A stretch of 37,565 nt of DNA, from the NCBI GenBank assembly GCA_023229765.1, contig JALNYO010000035.1:1-37565 (forward strand), written 5' to 3'. The DNA comes from Syntrophales bacterium (GTDB lineage Bacteria; Desulfobacterota; Syntrophia; Syntrophales; UBA5619). Positions 1 to 7,527 of this stretch are shown one piece after another. The notes beneath the pieces are model-generated. The model was not told where the DNA came from and ran no database searches. It saw only the letters and a list, made by a program, of their open reading frames with translations. How positions within the stretch are numbered: position 1 is the stretch's first letter; each line of letters opens with the position of its first letter. Made by a program: the position numbers and the translations under genes.

Positions 1-406
1 CTACCCGCCTGACCAAAGCTCTCAGAGATCTGATCTCCGGTGAAGGCGGAATCCATGCACCTGGTTTCATAGTCAGACAGAATCGGGCAATCAAGGCGGC
101 ATCAAGTTTATCTGTCTTGGTGCGCAGAAGTTCGCTCTGCGCAAATCCTTTGATTCTGGCAGGGTTGACAATGCTGACCATGTGGCCGGCCTCATGAAGA
201 TAGATCGCCAGATCCTCTCCATAGTTGCCCGTGGCTTCCATGCAGGCGTGGACCTCTTGAATTCCCTGTTTCTCAAGCCAGAGCCTCAACGTCTCAAAAC
301 CTTCCGCCGAATTCTTGCAGGTTTTATGTTTTGTCTTCCCCTCTACAAGAAGTGCGGCATCGAACTTCTGTTTCGCAATATCTATCCCAAGAACCGCTAC
401 TGACAT
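1..406 (-). CDS. IS110-family transposase (DEDD recombinase), N-terminal part, runs off left edge
   Basis: Read from the complement, an open frame of 135 codons starts at ATG 406-404 and is still open at base 2. It begins MSVAVLGIDIAKQKFDAALL, which is the RuvC-like DEDD_Tnp_IS110 N-terminus with the first catalytic Asp in GIDIAK. It continues through CMEATGNYGEDLAIYLHEAG (the acidic EATG motif), then VNPARIKGFAQSELLRTKTD and LDAALIARF, the conserved second half of the nuclease fold. The C-terminal Transposase_20 domain with its catalytic Ser would lie beyond the left edge. A good ribosome site (AGGGAGG) ends 7 bases before the start. These enzymes move their element through a circular intermediate guided by a structured RNA. 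The visible part shows no frameshift or stop, so the element could be intact. The family call is confident; completeness cannot be judged. Confidence 0.93.
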   Translation of the reverse strand, partial: MSVAVLGIDIAKQKFDAALLVEGKTKHKTCKNSAEGFETLRLWLEKQGIQEVHACMEATGNYGEDLAIYLHEAGHMVSIVNPARIKGFAQSELLRTKTDKLDAALIARFCLTMKPGAWIPPSPEIRSLRALVRRV

Positions 407-410
407 AGAA

Positions 411-605
411 ATACCTCCCTCAAAAAATATCACTCTCGATAAAAAAGCTTCGTTCTAATCAACCTTGCAAGTGCAAACTCATTCCCATCAGGGAAGGTTT
501 ATGATACCGTACGAGTTATGAACAAAGCAGTGGGAGGAGGATCTACTCTACAAATCATGCTCTCTGGCATCAGGTGTTATACAGATTCACTCCTCCCATT
601 TTACC
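411..605 (-). ncRNA. Candidate IS110 bridge RNA / structured left-end region
   Basis: This non-coding stretch lies directly upstream of the IS110 recombinase, where IS110-group elements encode their bridge RNA. Read on the minus strand it can form several ordered stems. A 9-bp stem pairs TGGGAGGAG (rc of 590-598) with CTCCTCCCA (rc of 531-539) and encloses a small hairpin (567-570 with 557-560). After it come TTCCC/GGGAA (491-495 with 482-486) and TTGC/GCAA (473-476 with 465-468). A bulged stem-loop followed by further loops fits the general bridge RNA plan. I cannot assign target- and donor-binding loops without the other element end. The boundaries are approximate and the RNA is inferred from position and stems only. 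Confidence 0.5.
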
Positions 606-643
606 CCGGTGCCCCAGGGTAGTTTACAACATTTGGTTTATAA

Positions 644-682
644 GAACACAAGGTGTTCTGCGTAAGAAGCGCATGTTTTTTT
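644..682 (+). terminator. Possible terminator: two adjacent hairpins plus T-run
   Basis: GAACAC (644-649) and GTGTTC (653-658) pair across a 3-base loop. TGCG (659-662) and CGCA (670-673) pair just after it, and seven T residues follow at 676-682. This looks like a weak rho-independent terminator reading rightward, but no rightward gene is visible upstream of it. It may mark transcription out of the insertion element. From here to 908 I see no gene or other recognisable signal. Confidence 0.3.
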
Positions 683-908
683 GACAAGCATTACGGGTTG
701 AACTCTGCTACAAAAAATCCTCGGCCTGCGTTACCGGCTACAATAAAATGAATTGTGCCAGACTCTTGCTGTTCATGAAAAGTGTGCTCAAAGCCGTTTC
801 ATGCCGGTAAATTTTATATGGGGAAAATGAATGGTGATATTCGGCGAAAGCTTTGGGATGCCGCTAATTGCAAGCTGTCCCTTCCGTTAGGACAGGGTAA
901 AATGTGTG

Positions 909-1514
909 CTACATCCACTTATCACATGCGCTGGATTTGTCTTTGGACGTCTTCTGCAATTCAGCATAGCGGAAGCAACCAACGATGTGATCATTTACCA
1001 TACCAACTGCCTGCATGAAAGAATAGCAAATGGTGGACCCAAAGAAGGTGAAACCGCGTTTCTTCAGGCCTTTGCTTATCGTGTCCGACAGTTCGGTTCT
1101 TGCGGGCAATTCTTCTAACGATCGCCAAGCATTCTGTATGGGTTGATAATCGACATACCGCCAGATGAAAGCATCGAAAGAGCTGAACTCATCCGTAATT
1201 TCCAGTATTCCTTGAGCATTTCTGATCGCAGATTCAATTTTCAGGCGATTGCGGATAATACCGCAGTCTGAAAGAAGCCGTTGAACATCCATCTCCGAAT
1301 ACGAAGCGATTTTCTGCGGATCAAATTCATGGAATGCCTTGCGATAGTTCTCTCTTTTCTTGAGGATTGTTAACCAACTCAGACCTGCTTGGGCGCCCTC
1401 CAGAATTAAAAACTCGAAGAGGAGACGATCGTCATGCAGAGGCATACCCCATTCGTTGTCGTGATACTTTATATACAGCGGATCATTGCCGCACCATTCA
1501 CATCTGTTTGTCAT
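909..1514 (-). CDS. tag: DNA-3-methyladenine glycosylase I
   Basis: The 201-residue protein removes 3-methyladenine from alkylated DNA as the first step of base excision repair. The start MTNRCEWCGNDPLYIKYHDN is characteristic of Tag. Cys5 and His18, with the His and Cys of HIVGC near residue 180, correspond to the four zinc ligands (Cys4, His17, His175, Cys179) of the E. coli enzyme. The active-site region EWGMPLHDDRLLFEFLILEG and the segment AGLSWLTILKKRENYR are conserved. Length is typical (about 185-195) with a short Lys-rich tail. An AAGG about 10 bases before the ATG is a weak ribosome site. It appears to be a single-gene unit: 148 bases separate it from the flavoprotein gene on the same strand. 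Confidence 0.95.
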   Translation of the reverse strand: MTNRCEWCGNDPLYIKYHDNEWGMPLHDDRLLFEFLILEGAQAGLSWLTILKKRENYRKAFHEFDPQKIASYSEMDVQRLLSDCGIIRNRLKIESAIRNAQGILEITDEFSSFDAFIWRYVDYQPIQNAWRSLEELPARTELSDTISKGLKKRGFTFFGSTICYSFMQAVGMVNDHIVGCFRYAELQKTSKDKSSACDKWM

Positions 1515-1662
1515 GTGTTTTGGGCCTTATCTCTAACGAAAAGTTCATTCTCTAAATCCTACATGCAGGAATTATCAGTTAAGATTTGCCTGAATAATTT
1601 TTTGTTTTTTATAGCAGGGTTTCAGGGTTAAGGTACTTACAATTTACTTTTTTTGTTTATCT

Positions 1663-2304
1663 CTAATTTTTGAACTGTTTGACCGTTCGGATTGCCTCAC
1701 GGACAAGGAGTTTCGTCGAGTAGAGACCTTCGACGTCATCTTTAACCCCTAACTTTTCCCGTTTGTAGGCAAATGTTTCGTCTCTTTGTCCCGAAACGAC
1801 AGCGGCGCCATAAAGAGCCCCGGCGGCATGGCAGGAAGGAACAATCATTTCATGTACCAAAAAACCGCCGTGAAGACTTGCCAAGGTCATTTCAATTCCT
1901 AGGTTGCGGCACCATCCCACAGCTAATGCTACCCCGATTTTTCCTTTGAGTGAGAGGTGGCCGTTTTTACCGAAAGTGAAACATCGAGTCCGATCAATGA
2001 AACAGGCCATGGTCCCTGAAAGCCTTGAGAAGTAAACTGGGGAGGCAAGGATCAAAATATCGCAGTCCCTCACTTTCTCCAGGATCGGGTTTGCATCGTC
2101 TTCTATTGAGCACAGTTTTTCGGGAGTCTGCTTCGTCATGCACCAGTTGCATTGCCTGCAGTCTGCAATTGTTAAACCTGTCAGAGCAACTGATTCCGTT
2201 TTAATCCCCTCCACCTTTTCCGCTTCCTGAAGCGCATAATCAAGAACCCAAGCTGTATTACCCTTATTGATCGGGCTGGAGTGAATACCGAGCACTTTAA
2301 TCAT
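1663..2304 (-). CDS. Iron-sulfur flavoprotein (Isf-like NADPH-dependent FMN reductase fold)
   Basis: This is a flavodoxin-fold protein of about 213 residues. The N-terminus MIKVLGIHSSPINKGNT is the FMN phosphate-binding loop of the NADPH-dependent FMN reductase family. A compact cysteine cluster DCRQCNWCMTKQTPEKLC (C-x2-C-x2-C-x9-C) follows; Isf-type flavoproteins carry a 4Fe-4S cluster on a similar motif. The segment CDILILASPVYFSRLSGTM is the second flavin-binding strand and loop. A soluble electron-transfer role in an anaerobe, possibly oxygen or peroxide detoxification, is inferred from the family; the partner is unknown. An upstream in-frame ATG exists at 2322, but GGAG lies 7 bases before the ATG at 2304, which decides the start. 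The C-x9-C spacing is a little longer than in the classical Isf. Confidence 0.85.
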   Translation of the reverse strand: MIKVLGIHSSPINKGNTAWVLDYALQEAEKVEGIKTESVALTGLTIADCRQCNWCMTKQTPEKLCSIEDDANPILEKVRDCDILILASPVYFSRLSGTMACFIDRTRCFTFGKNGHLSLKGKIGVALAVGWCRNLGIEMTLASLHGGFLVHEMIVPSCHAAGALYGAAVVSGQRDETFAYKREKLGVKDDVEGLYSTKLLVREAIRTVKQFKN

Positions 2305-2531
2305 ATAACTTCTCCATTTCATTTTTTATGATAAAGGGACTGATAATAAAAGACAAAAGGAAGGAGCCGTCTATAGTTGCCGCTGTCTCCTATGCCTGAT
2401 ATTTAATTGTGTAGAGATGCATAGCGTACTCGTAGTGTCAGCCTCAATCACAAATTACTATTTAAAATGTTGGATGATCAAAGAATCTACGGGTAAATTA
2501 ATCTCAGGAAGTTTAGTCGCACCTGACGTCG
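2305..2531. other. Intergenic, no recognised content
   Basis: This 227-base, rather AT-rich gap lies between two leftward genes. It probably carries the promoter of the flavoprotein gene, but no convincing -35/-10 pair, terminator or repeat was seen. Confidence 0.4.
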
Positions 2532-2975
2532 CTACCCGATTGCCACATAAGTCCCTCGTTTCGCTCTCTTTATCTTACCCAGCTTTGCCACTCGGGATGT
2601 AATGGTTATGACTTGCCTCGCTGTAAGTCCAGCTTTTTCCATCAATTCAGATAACGTAATCCCTTCTGGGCTGTCCTGAATGAGGGCAATGACCGTATTT
2701 GTAAAGTTTCCTTTACCTTGTTTCTCGATGGTTTTTTCTTTAGCGGCTTTGATAACTTTTTGCGGCGCCGGGATTTCTACTTTTGCCAACTTCTTGACCA
2801 TTATCCTTTCAGCGGGAAGAGCTGTTGCCGCTTTCGGTTCCTCTTTTACTTTCCCGGAAAATTCTGACAGCATTTGTTGAAGTTTGTCGAAATAGGTTTT
2901 GATAAATTCCTCTGAACCTTCCAGCTCAATTTCCTTTGTAGCTGGATTGAAATAGATGCGTGACATTCTCTTCAT
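2532..2975 (-). CDS. Hypothetical protein with possible C-terminal winged-helix domain
   Basis: I do not recognise this 147-residue protein as a named family. It starts MKRMSRIYFNPATKEIELEG. Residues 1-45 form a small alpha/beta-like head (EFIKTYFDKLQQMLSEF). Residues 45-85 are a low-complexity Lys/Ala/Glu/Pro linker. Residues 90-147 look like a winged helix: VIALIQDSPEGITLSELMEK, then AGLTARQVITITSRVAKLGK as the recognition region, then a basic wing ending GTYVAIG. A DNA-binding regulator or architectural role is an inference from that C-terminus; the gene sits just downstream of HU. An ATG at 2990 is also in frame, but GGAG 6 bases before the ATG at 2975 favours the shorter form. Confidence 0.65.
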   Translation of the reverse strand: MKRMSRIYFNPATKEIELEGSEEFIKTYFDKLQQMLSEFSGKVKEEPKAATALPAERIMVKKLAKVEIPAPQKVIKAAKEKTIEKQGKGNFTNTVIALIQDSPEGITLSELMEKAGLTARQVITITSRVAKLGKIKRAKRGTYVAIG

Positions 2976-3018
2976 AGGGGACTCCTTCATTGATAGGGGA
3001 CCATTTATGGGATGAAAA

Positions 3019-3056
3019 GAGGGCTTTCAACATTGATGGACTCGTTAAAAGCCCTC
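3019..3056 (-). terminator. Rho-independent terminator downstream of HU
   Basis: On the minus strand GAGGGCTTT (3056-3048) pairs with AAAGCCCTC (3027-3019), a perfect 9-bp stem with a 20-base loop. A TTTTC run follows immediately. It begins 6 bases after the HU stop codon. It should end the HU transcript before the hypothetical gene at 2532-2975, which then needs its own promoter or read-through. Confidence 0.65.
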
Positions 3057-3062
3057 ATAATA

Positions 3063-3335
3063 CTATTTTGCCACTGTATCTTTGAGTTTCTTTCCGGCAA
3101 CAAACTTCGGAACCTTCTTGGCCTTGATCTTTAAAGCTTTGCCAGTTTGAGGGTTTCTTCCTATGCGGGCAGCTCTCTTAATTACTGAGAAAGTACCAAA
3201 ACCAATAAGGGTAACCTTGTCTCCCTTATGTAGAGATGCTGCAATTGAATCCAGAACACAGTTGACCGCATCTTCCGCTACCTTTTTTTTGCCGACAACC
3301 TTCGTAACCTCACCAACCAGATCTCCTTTGTTCAT
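3063..3335 (-). CDS. HU/IHF-family DNA-binding protein
   Basis: This is a 90-residue histone-like protein of the standard HU length. It starts MNKGDLVGEVTKVVGKKKVA (dimerisation helices). The beta-arm region reads VTLIGFGTFSVIKRAARIGR, then the NPQTGKALKIKAKKVPKF signature with the arm-tip Pro that intercalates in DNA, and ends FVAGKKLKDTVAK. It binds and bends DNA as a dimer and compacts the nucleoid. A longer in-frame start at 3383 exists, but GGGAGGG just before the ATG at 3335 and the family length fix the start here. It has its own promoter and terminator, so it is monocistronic. Confidence 0.95.
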   Translation of the reverse strand: MNKGDLVGEVTKVVGKKKVAEDAVNCVLDSIAASLHKGDKVTLIGFGTFSVIKRAARIGRNPQTGKALKIKAKKVPKFVAGKKLKDTVAK

Positions 3336-3415
3336 CGATTTTCCCTCCCTATGTTTATTATTACTGCCGACCGCAATACCCATTGTTACAGCCTTATTGC
3401 CTGATATTCGTTGTG

Positions 3416-3442
3416 ATTATACCATATTTATAGTGAAAACAA
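3416..3442 (-). promoter_or_regulatory. Probable sigma-70 promoter of the HU gene (extended -10)
   Basis: Read on the minus strand, TGGTATAAT is a perfect -10 hexamer (3421-3416) with the TG extension. A TTGTTT -35-like hexamer (3442-3437) lies 15 bases upstream, a short spacer. It is about 80 bases before the HU start codon. The perfect extended -10 fits a highly expressed gene. Confidence 0.6.
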
Positions 3443-3614
3443 CATTATTGATAATGGTTCAAATGCTTTGTTTTTTTAAGAATAGCGGTTTGCATCGGCG
3501 CGAGCTGGCCCCTGACGCCGGATTTATATATAGCCCTTGTTTCTTGTCGCTTACAAAACTACCAACCAATCACCCCTGACTAATCAGTTATTCCCTCCGT
3601 TACATATAGAAATT

Positions 3615-3635
3615 GTTAAGTAAATTAAACTTAAC
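3615..3635. promoter_or_regulatory. Perfect 7-bp inverted repeat before the small ORF
   Basis: GTTAAGT (3615-3621) and ACTTAAC (3629-3635) are perfect inverted repeats separated by 7 AT-only bases. They sit immediately upstream of the ACGGAGG ribosome site of the rightward ORF at 3647. This could be an operator or a short hairpin in that gene's leader; nothing further supports either. Confidence 0.4.
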
Positions 3636-3646
3636 GGAGGTGCTAC

Positions 3647-3805
3647 ATGGAAAAAACTGAGATTGAAAAAAGGCAATTGACCAAGGACGAAATCCGCAAC
3701 GGCAAGGTCTCAAGGCAGGAATTCTGTAAACTGTTGACCAACAGAAGCCGAATTCAAGAATTTTGGCTTGCAGTGAAGCGGAAAACTTCAGTTTGGGATA
3801 GGTAA
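3647..3805 (+). pseudogene. Short ORF (52 aa), probably the 5' remnant of a lost gene
   Basis: A rightward ORF with a strong ribosome site (CGGAGG, 6 bases before the ATG) encodes MEKTEIEKRQLTKDEIRNGK and then VSRQEFCKLLTNRSRIQEF. From about base 3755 the same DNA is the interior of the leftward PIN-domain gene, so the last third is read from foreign sequence until TAA at 3803. The simplest reading is that a deletion or rearrangement fused the 5' end of one gene head-on to the 5' two-thirds of the PIN gene. The highly charged N-terminus is not recognised. It may still be expressed as a small peptide. Confidence 0.45.
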
Positions 3806-3937
3806 CTACACGACGGAGCTCATCATAGATATCGTCGGTCGTGTAGTTGAGAATATGCTGCTGTTCCAAGAAGCGCAACACCGCTTCAGGTTTTCCATCC
3901 CACCCAAAGGCGGATATGAATACATTGGCGTCGATAA

Positions 3938-4144
3938 CTATTTTTGAGATCGTGCCCATTTCACCGCTTCCTCTACCGTTTCTGGCCCCAGTTTGGCCGT
4001 GCAGACCATGGCGGATGCCTCTCTGGTGATTTCATCCAGAGAATGCGGTTTGTAGAGCTTCTTGCGGAACAGATCGTCTATGACCTTTTTCAGTGCTTCC
4101 GGGGAGAACTGCGATAGTGCAGATACGAGCTGTGGGCGGTTCAA
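3938..4144 (-). CDS. Antitoxin-like small protein, partner of the PIN gene
   Basis: About 68 residues: LNRPQLVSALSQFSPEALKK, VIDDLFRKKLYKPHSLDEIT, ending EEAVKWARSQK. Position, size and charge fit the antitoxin of the adjacent PIN toxin; I do not assign a fold. Its stop overlaps the PIN start by 22 bases, giving translational coupling. The start is doubtful: the first in-frame standard codon is TTG at 4144 with no nearby ribosome site. The frame stays open upstream (roughly 30 bases, through PTIE), and GAGGTG lies about 30 bases back, so the original start may have been lost by mutation. If the toxin is dead, this gene is under little constraint. Confidence 0.6.
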   Translation of the reverse strand: MNRPQLVSALSQFSPEALKKVIDDLFRKKLYKPHSLDEITREASAMVCTAKLGPETVEEAVKWARSQK

Positions 4145-4509
4145 TTCGATGGTTGGATTATTCGTTGCTGCACCTCAAAACTAAAATTTACGGATTACTG
4201 GCGTGACATATATCACGCCAACGATAAAAAGTTAAGACGATAATTTACCGGAAACACATGTCGAATGGTCAGATGTTCCACATGAACCCACGGCAAAATC
4301 AGGAAGGCAGAGCCGTCCGGCAGGATTTGGCTGACGAGGGGAACAATTGTGGAGCCAGTATCAGTCTTGAATATTCAGGGAGCTTGGTAATGAGAAGAAA
4401 AATGGTATTATGTCCCCGGGTTGACGCCGGCAGGTTATCGGTGGACTGATGTTTCGTTATGAGATATAAGCTGGCAACAGACCATAACTCTAACGAAGGA
4501 GAAAAAATT
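4145..4509. other. Intergenic 365 bases with operator-like palindrome at 4200-4219
   Basis: The one clear signal is a 20-bp palindrome at 4200-4219: GGCGTGA and TCACGCC are separated by CATATA, with one mismatch pair in the inner part. It lies about 55 bases upstream of the leftward antitoxin gene, where toxin-antitoxin operators usually sit, so it may be that autoregulatory site. The rest, up to the thiolase gene, shows short unsupported ORFs only. A TTGACG at about 4420 could be a -35 for the thiolase operon but has no convincing -10 partner. Confidence 0.45.
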
Positions 4510-5760
4510 ATGGAAGATGTCGTTATCGTATCAGCTTGCAGAACGGCGATAGGGGGTTTCGGGGGTTCGCTGCGCGATTTCGGTTGCGCCGCGCTCGGCA
4601 GCGTCGTGATGAAAGAGGCGGTAAAAAGGGCGGGAATCGATGCCGCTCAAATAGACGATGTCCGTTTCGGCTGCTGCATGGAACCGGTTGACGCGCTGAA
4701 CGTCACCCGCGTCTCCGCGCTGATGGCGGGAATCCCGGAGACGGTAACGGCAGTTACGGTAAACAGGGTTTGCATTTCCGGGATGGAGGCGACTGTTTCC
4801 GGGATGGCGATGATCCAGGCTGGCATGGCCGATATCATTCTTGCCGGCGGGATGGAGCACATGTCGGGCGGCCCTTATGTGATACCGAATGCGCGCTGGG
4901 GATGCCGTCTGCAGGATCAGACCCTTGTCGATTCCGTTATTCACGGCCTTTATGCTGGTTCTCATTTGCTTCCTGGTCCAGAAAACGGGCCGATCAAGGA
5001 AGGGCCGATAGTCGATTTATTCCGCGGCAAGCCCTACATCATGGGGGTTACCGCGGAGCTTATCGCCCAAAAACACAATCTGAGCAGGGAAGAGATTGAC
5101 GAAGTGGCGCTCCGGAGCCACAACAATGCGGAGAGGGCGACGAGGGAAGGCGACTTTCGCGAGGAGATTGTTCCGGTCGAGATTCTCCAGAAGAAGGGAA
5201 AGCCGCCGGTAATATTTGATAAAGATGAGCATTTTCGCCCGGGTCTGACGATGGCCGCGCTGGCCGCCCTGCCGCCCGCCTTCATTCCCAAAATCGGCAA
5301 GGTCACCGCGGGAAATTCGGCAGGGATCAACGACGGCGCCAGCGCGCTTTTGATCATGTCCGCCCGTAAGGCCGCAGAACTTGGTTTGCAACCACTTGCG
5401 CGGATCAAGGCAATCGGCCGCGGCGGCTGCCACCCCTCCGTGATGGGGCTTAGCCCCGTCCCGGCGGTAAAGAATCTGCTCGACCGTTCCGGATTGAAAC
5501 TCGCAGATTTTGACTTGATCGAACTAAACGAGGCCTTTGCCGCCCAGTATCTTGGTTGTGAAAGGGAGCTCGGTTTGAACAGGGAAATCGCCAATGTCAA
5601 CGGCTCTGGGGTCGCCCTTGGCCACCCCGTCGGTTCCACCGGCGCCCGACTCATCGTCACCCTGATCCACGCGCTGAGGAAAAGAGGCAAAACGCTGGGG
5701 CTCGCCACCCTCTGCGGCGGGGGCGGGGTTTCGATGGCGACCGCGATAGAGATAATCTAA
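4510..5760 (+). CDS. Thiolase (acetyl-CoA C-acyltransferase family)
   Basis: This 416-residue thiolase condenses or cleaves acyl-CoA with acetyl-CoA. The start MEDVVIVSACRTAIGGFGGS is the standard N-terminus. The nucleophile is Cys88 in NRVCISGMEA. The C-terminal half has NEAFAAQY, GHPVGSTGAR with His372, and the second catalytic Cys402 in LCGGGGVSMA. All catalytic elements are present. It is slightly longer than typical 390-395-residue enzymes because of an extended loop around residues 115-175 (LYAGSHLLPGPENGPIKEGP). The start is set by GAAGGAG 8 bases before the ATG at 4510, rather than an upstream ATG at 4459. Only 11 bases separate its stop from the next ATG, so it is likely cotranscribed with the methyltransferase. 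Substrate chain length cannot be read from sequence; a role in beta-oxidation or acetoacetyl-CoA metabolism is likely. Confidence 0.93.
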   Translation: MEDVVIVSACRTAIGGFGGSLRDFGCAALGSVVMKEAVKRAGIDAAQIDDVRFGCCMEPVDALNVTRVSALMAGIPETVTAVTVNRVCISGMEATVSGMAMIQAGMADIILAGGMEHMSGGPYVIPNARWGCRLQDQTLVDSVIHGLYAGSHLLPGPENGPIKEGPIVDLFRGKPYIMGVTAELIAQKHNLSREEIDEVALRSHNNAERATREGDFREEIVPVEILQKKGKPPVIFDKDEHFRPGLTMAALAALPPAFIPKIGKVTAGNSAGINDGASALLIMSARKAAELGLQPLARIKAIGRGGCHPSVMGLSPVPAVKNLLDRSGLKLADFDLIELNEAFAAQYLGCERELGLNREIANVNGSGVALGHPVGSTGARLIVTLIHALRKRGKTLGLATLCGGGGVSMATAIEII

Positions 5761-5771
5761 CATTGGCGACC

Positions 5772-6959
5772 ATGAATAGCATTAATTATCCCCGCATCGT
5801 CATCAAGAAGGGTCGGGAGGTTCCCCTTCTGCACGGCCACCCGTGGATTTTTTCCGGCGCCCTGGCGAAAGCGGACAAGGGGATAGCGCCGGGGGAGGTC
5901 GTGCTGGCGACAACCAATGCCGGTCAGCCGCTTGCCCTCGGTTTCTTCAATTATGGCGATATTGCCTTTCGCGTTTTGACGGAAGATGTTTCGACAATTA
6001 TTGATAAAAATTTCTGGCGGCAAAGGATTCTGGAGGCCCTGGCCCTGCGGAGGAAAATTATCCCGCCGGATACCGATGCCTACCGGCTTGTAAATGCGGA
6101 AGGCGACAAAATGCCCGGCCTCGTTGTCGATCGCTACGGGGATTGCCTGGTTTTCAGCATCGGAACGGCGGGGATGGACAGATGGCGCGATACCCTGATT
6201 GAACTTCTTGCGGGAGAGACTGGCGTCAGGACGGTTTATGAACGCAGCGAGGGGCGTTCACGGAAGCTGGAAGGTCTGGCGGAGCGGATTGGCCCCGCAG
6301 TCGGCGGGACGTCGGAGGCACTGGAGATACTGGAAAATGGCCTTCATTTCGAGGTCGATATCCAGGCGGGGCAAAAGACAGGCTTTTTTCTCGATCAGCG
6401 GGTGAGTCGCGAACTGATTGGCCGACTCAGCAGGGGCGCCTCCGTTCTCAACTGCTTTTCTTACACCGGGGCTTTTTCGATCTACGCTGTACGTGGCGGG
6501 GCCAAACGTGTGGTCTCAGTCGAGGCTTCGGCAACGGCAAACGAGATTGCCGCAAGAAACTTCCGCCGCAATGGTTTAAATTCCGAATTGCACCCGATTT
6601 TGACCGCCGACTGCTTCGAATTCCTCCGTCAGACAACTGATTCCTATGACGTCATAATCCTCGATCCTCCGGCCTTTGCCAAGTCCCGCAAAGACTTGAA
6701 CCGGGCCGCGCACGGCTATAAGGAGATCAACATGCAGGCGGCAAGACGTCTTGCCGAAGGCGGGCTGCTGGCAACGTTCTCCTGTTCGAACCATATTGAT
6801 GAGGAGCTCTTCGGCAAGATCGTTCTCGGAGCGGTGCGCGATGCGGGGAAAACGGCGCAGCTTCTCTGTCAAACAAGCGCCGGCCCCGACCACCCCGTGA
6901 ACCTCGCCCACGCGGAGGGGCGCTACCTGAAAGGACTGCTCCTTTGTTTGACAACTTAG
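5772..6959 (+). CDS. Class I SAM-dependent rRNA methyltransferase (RlmI-like, COG1092)
   Basis: A 395-residue cytosolic RNA methyltransferase with the domain order PUA, EEHEE-like middle, Rossmann methyltransferase. PUA (1-75): YPRIVIKKGREVPLLHGHPW and GEVVLATTNAGQPLALGFFN. Middle domain: RLVNAEGDKMPGLVVDRYGD. Motif I: VLNCFSYTGAFSIYAVRGGA; acidic motif II in VVSVEAS; motif IV DVIILDPPAFAKSR; cysteine motif TFSCSNHIDEELF. Family members such as RlmI make 5-methylcytidine in 23S rRNA; the exact base here is not known. The start could be TTG 5763 or ATG 5772; neither has a clear ribosome site, and translational coupling to the thiolase stop at 5760 is likely. The gene ends 6 bases before a convergent gene. 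Confidence 0.9.
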   Translation: MNSINYPRIVIKKGREVPLLHGHPWIFSGALAKADKGIAPGEVVLATTNAGQPLALGFFNYGDIAFRVLTEDVSTIIDKNFWRQRILEALALRRKIIPPDTDAYRLVNAEGDKMPGLVVDRYGDCLVFSIGTAGMDRWRDTLIELLAGETGVRTVYERSEGRSRKLEGLAERIGPAVGGTSEALEILENGLHFEVDIQAGQKTGFFLDQRVSRELIGRLSRGASVLNCFSYTGAFSIYAVRGGAKRVVSVEASATANEIAARNFRRNGLNSELHPILTADCFEFLRQTTDSYDVIILDPPAFAKSRKDLNRAAHGYKEINMQAARRLAEGGLLATFSCSNHIDEELFGKIVLGAVRDAGKTAQLLCQTSAGPDHPVNLAHAEGRYLKGLLLCLTT

Positions 6960-6965
6960 AAAAAA

Positions 6966-7370
6966 CTAAGGCGTTTTCAGGTTTTCCGCAAGCCGGTCGT
7001 GGATGAGCTGGGCGGCGATTTTGTTTCCTGAGGAGCCCGCCATGACCGATACGGCGGTTGTCCCTTTTTCTACATAATCGACGTTTATCCGTATTTTTTC
7101 ATCCATCAGCAGGGCCGTGAAATTTCCCTGGGAAATTTTTCGGATCCGTTCGATATCGGTTGCCTTTAAGCCCGCAAGGGTTTTTTCGCAGGCGGCCCAG
7201 ACGGTTTCAAATTGAGAGTGGTAAGTGGTCCGCAGATAGCCGTCTTCGTAAAGAAATGAACCGGAGCGGATTCCCACTGTTTTTGAACCCACTGTCAGTG
7301 CTGTATCGCAGCCGAAAAGTAAGGGCAAAGCGGCGACAGCAATAAATAGGCCTGATAATTTCTTTTTCAT
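6966..7370 (-). CDS. DUF3568-type lipoprotein
   Basis: A 134-residue exported lipoprotein. The N-terminus MKKKLSGLFIAVAALPLLFG followed by Cys21 is a lipoprotein signal peptide (L-F-G-C lipobox). The mature part has SFLYEDGYLRTTYHSQFETV, then a helix WAACEKTLAGLK, then strands ending in ISQGNFTALLMDEKIRINVD and VEKGTTAVSVMAG. This pattern resembles the DUF3568 family of small lipoproteins of unknown function. It is transcribed alone toward the convergent methyltransferase gene. The 157 bases upstream hold only imperfect GCTGAAGGC-like repeats near 7461-7485. Function unknown. Confidence 0.75.
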   Translation of the reverse strand: MKKKLSGLFIAVAALPLLFGCDTALTVGSKTVGIRSGSFLYEDGYLRTTYHSQFETVWAACEKTLAGLKATDIERIRKISQGNFTALLMDEKIRINVDYVEKGTTAVSVMAGSSGNKIAAQLIHDRLAENLKTP

Positions 7371-7527
7371 GATAATTTCCTCCCGTCTTGCTTGATTCCG
7401 TATTCTCTCCGCAATTATTTTACGTCAGTGCTATTAAAATCGCAACTGCTAACGCAGTGAGGCTGAAGCTGCTTAGGCTGAAGGCAAACGGCGGGAAGAG
7501 GGCTTTTTACAGCTATGCCGAAAGCGT

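Larger units (their letters stand above)
3600..3959 (-). pseudogene. PIN-domain toxin (VapC-like), 3' end lost and replaced
   Basis: The N-terminus MGTISKIVIDANVFISAFGW carries the first catalytic Asp of the PIN nuclease fold (IDANVF). DDIYDELRRVVTYPKLKFS follows with the conserved Glu, typical of the putative-toxin PIN family paired with small antitoxins. After about residue 68 (ILEFGFCW, near base 3755) the sequence turns into unrelated Arg/Cys/Phe-rich peptide. The C-terminal half, which should carry the remaining acidic metal ligands (D-x-D-x4 and the GD-H motif), is missing. I therefore call it a broken, probably inactive toxin. It overlaps the antitoxin reading frame by 22 bases, consistent with the original operon. 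Confidence 0.7.

Noticed and set aside
4258..4449. 63-residue ORF upstream of the thiolase
   Set aside because: No ribosome site or recognisable domain; composition is not protein-like.
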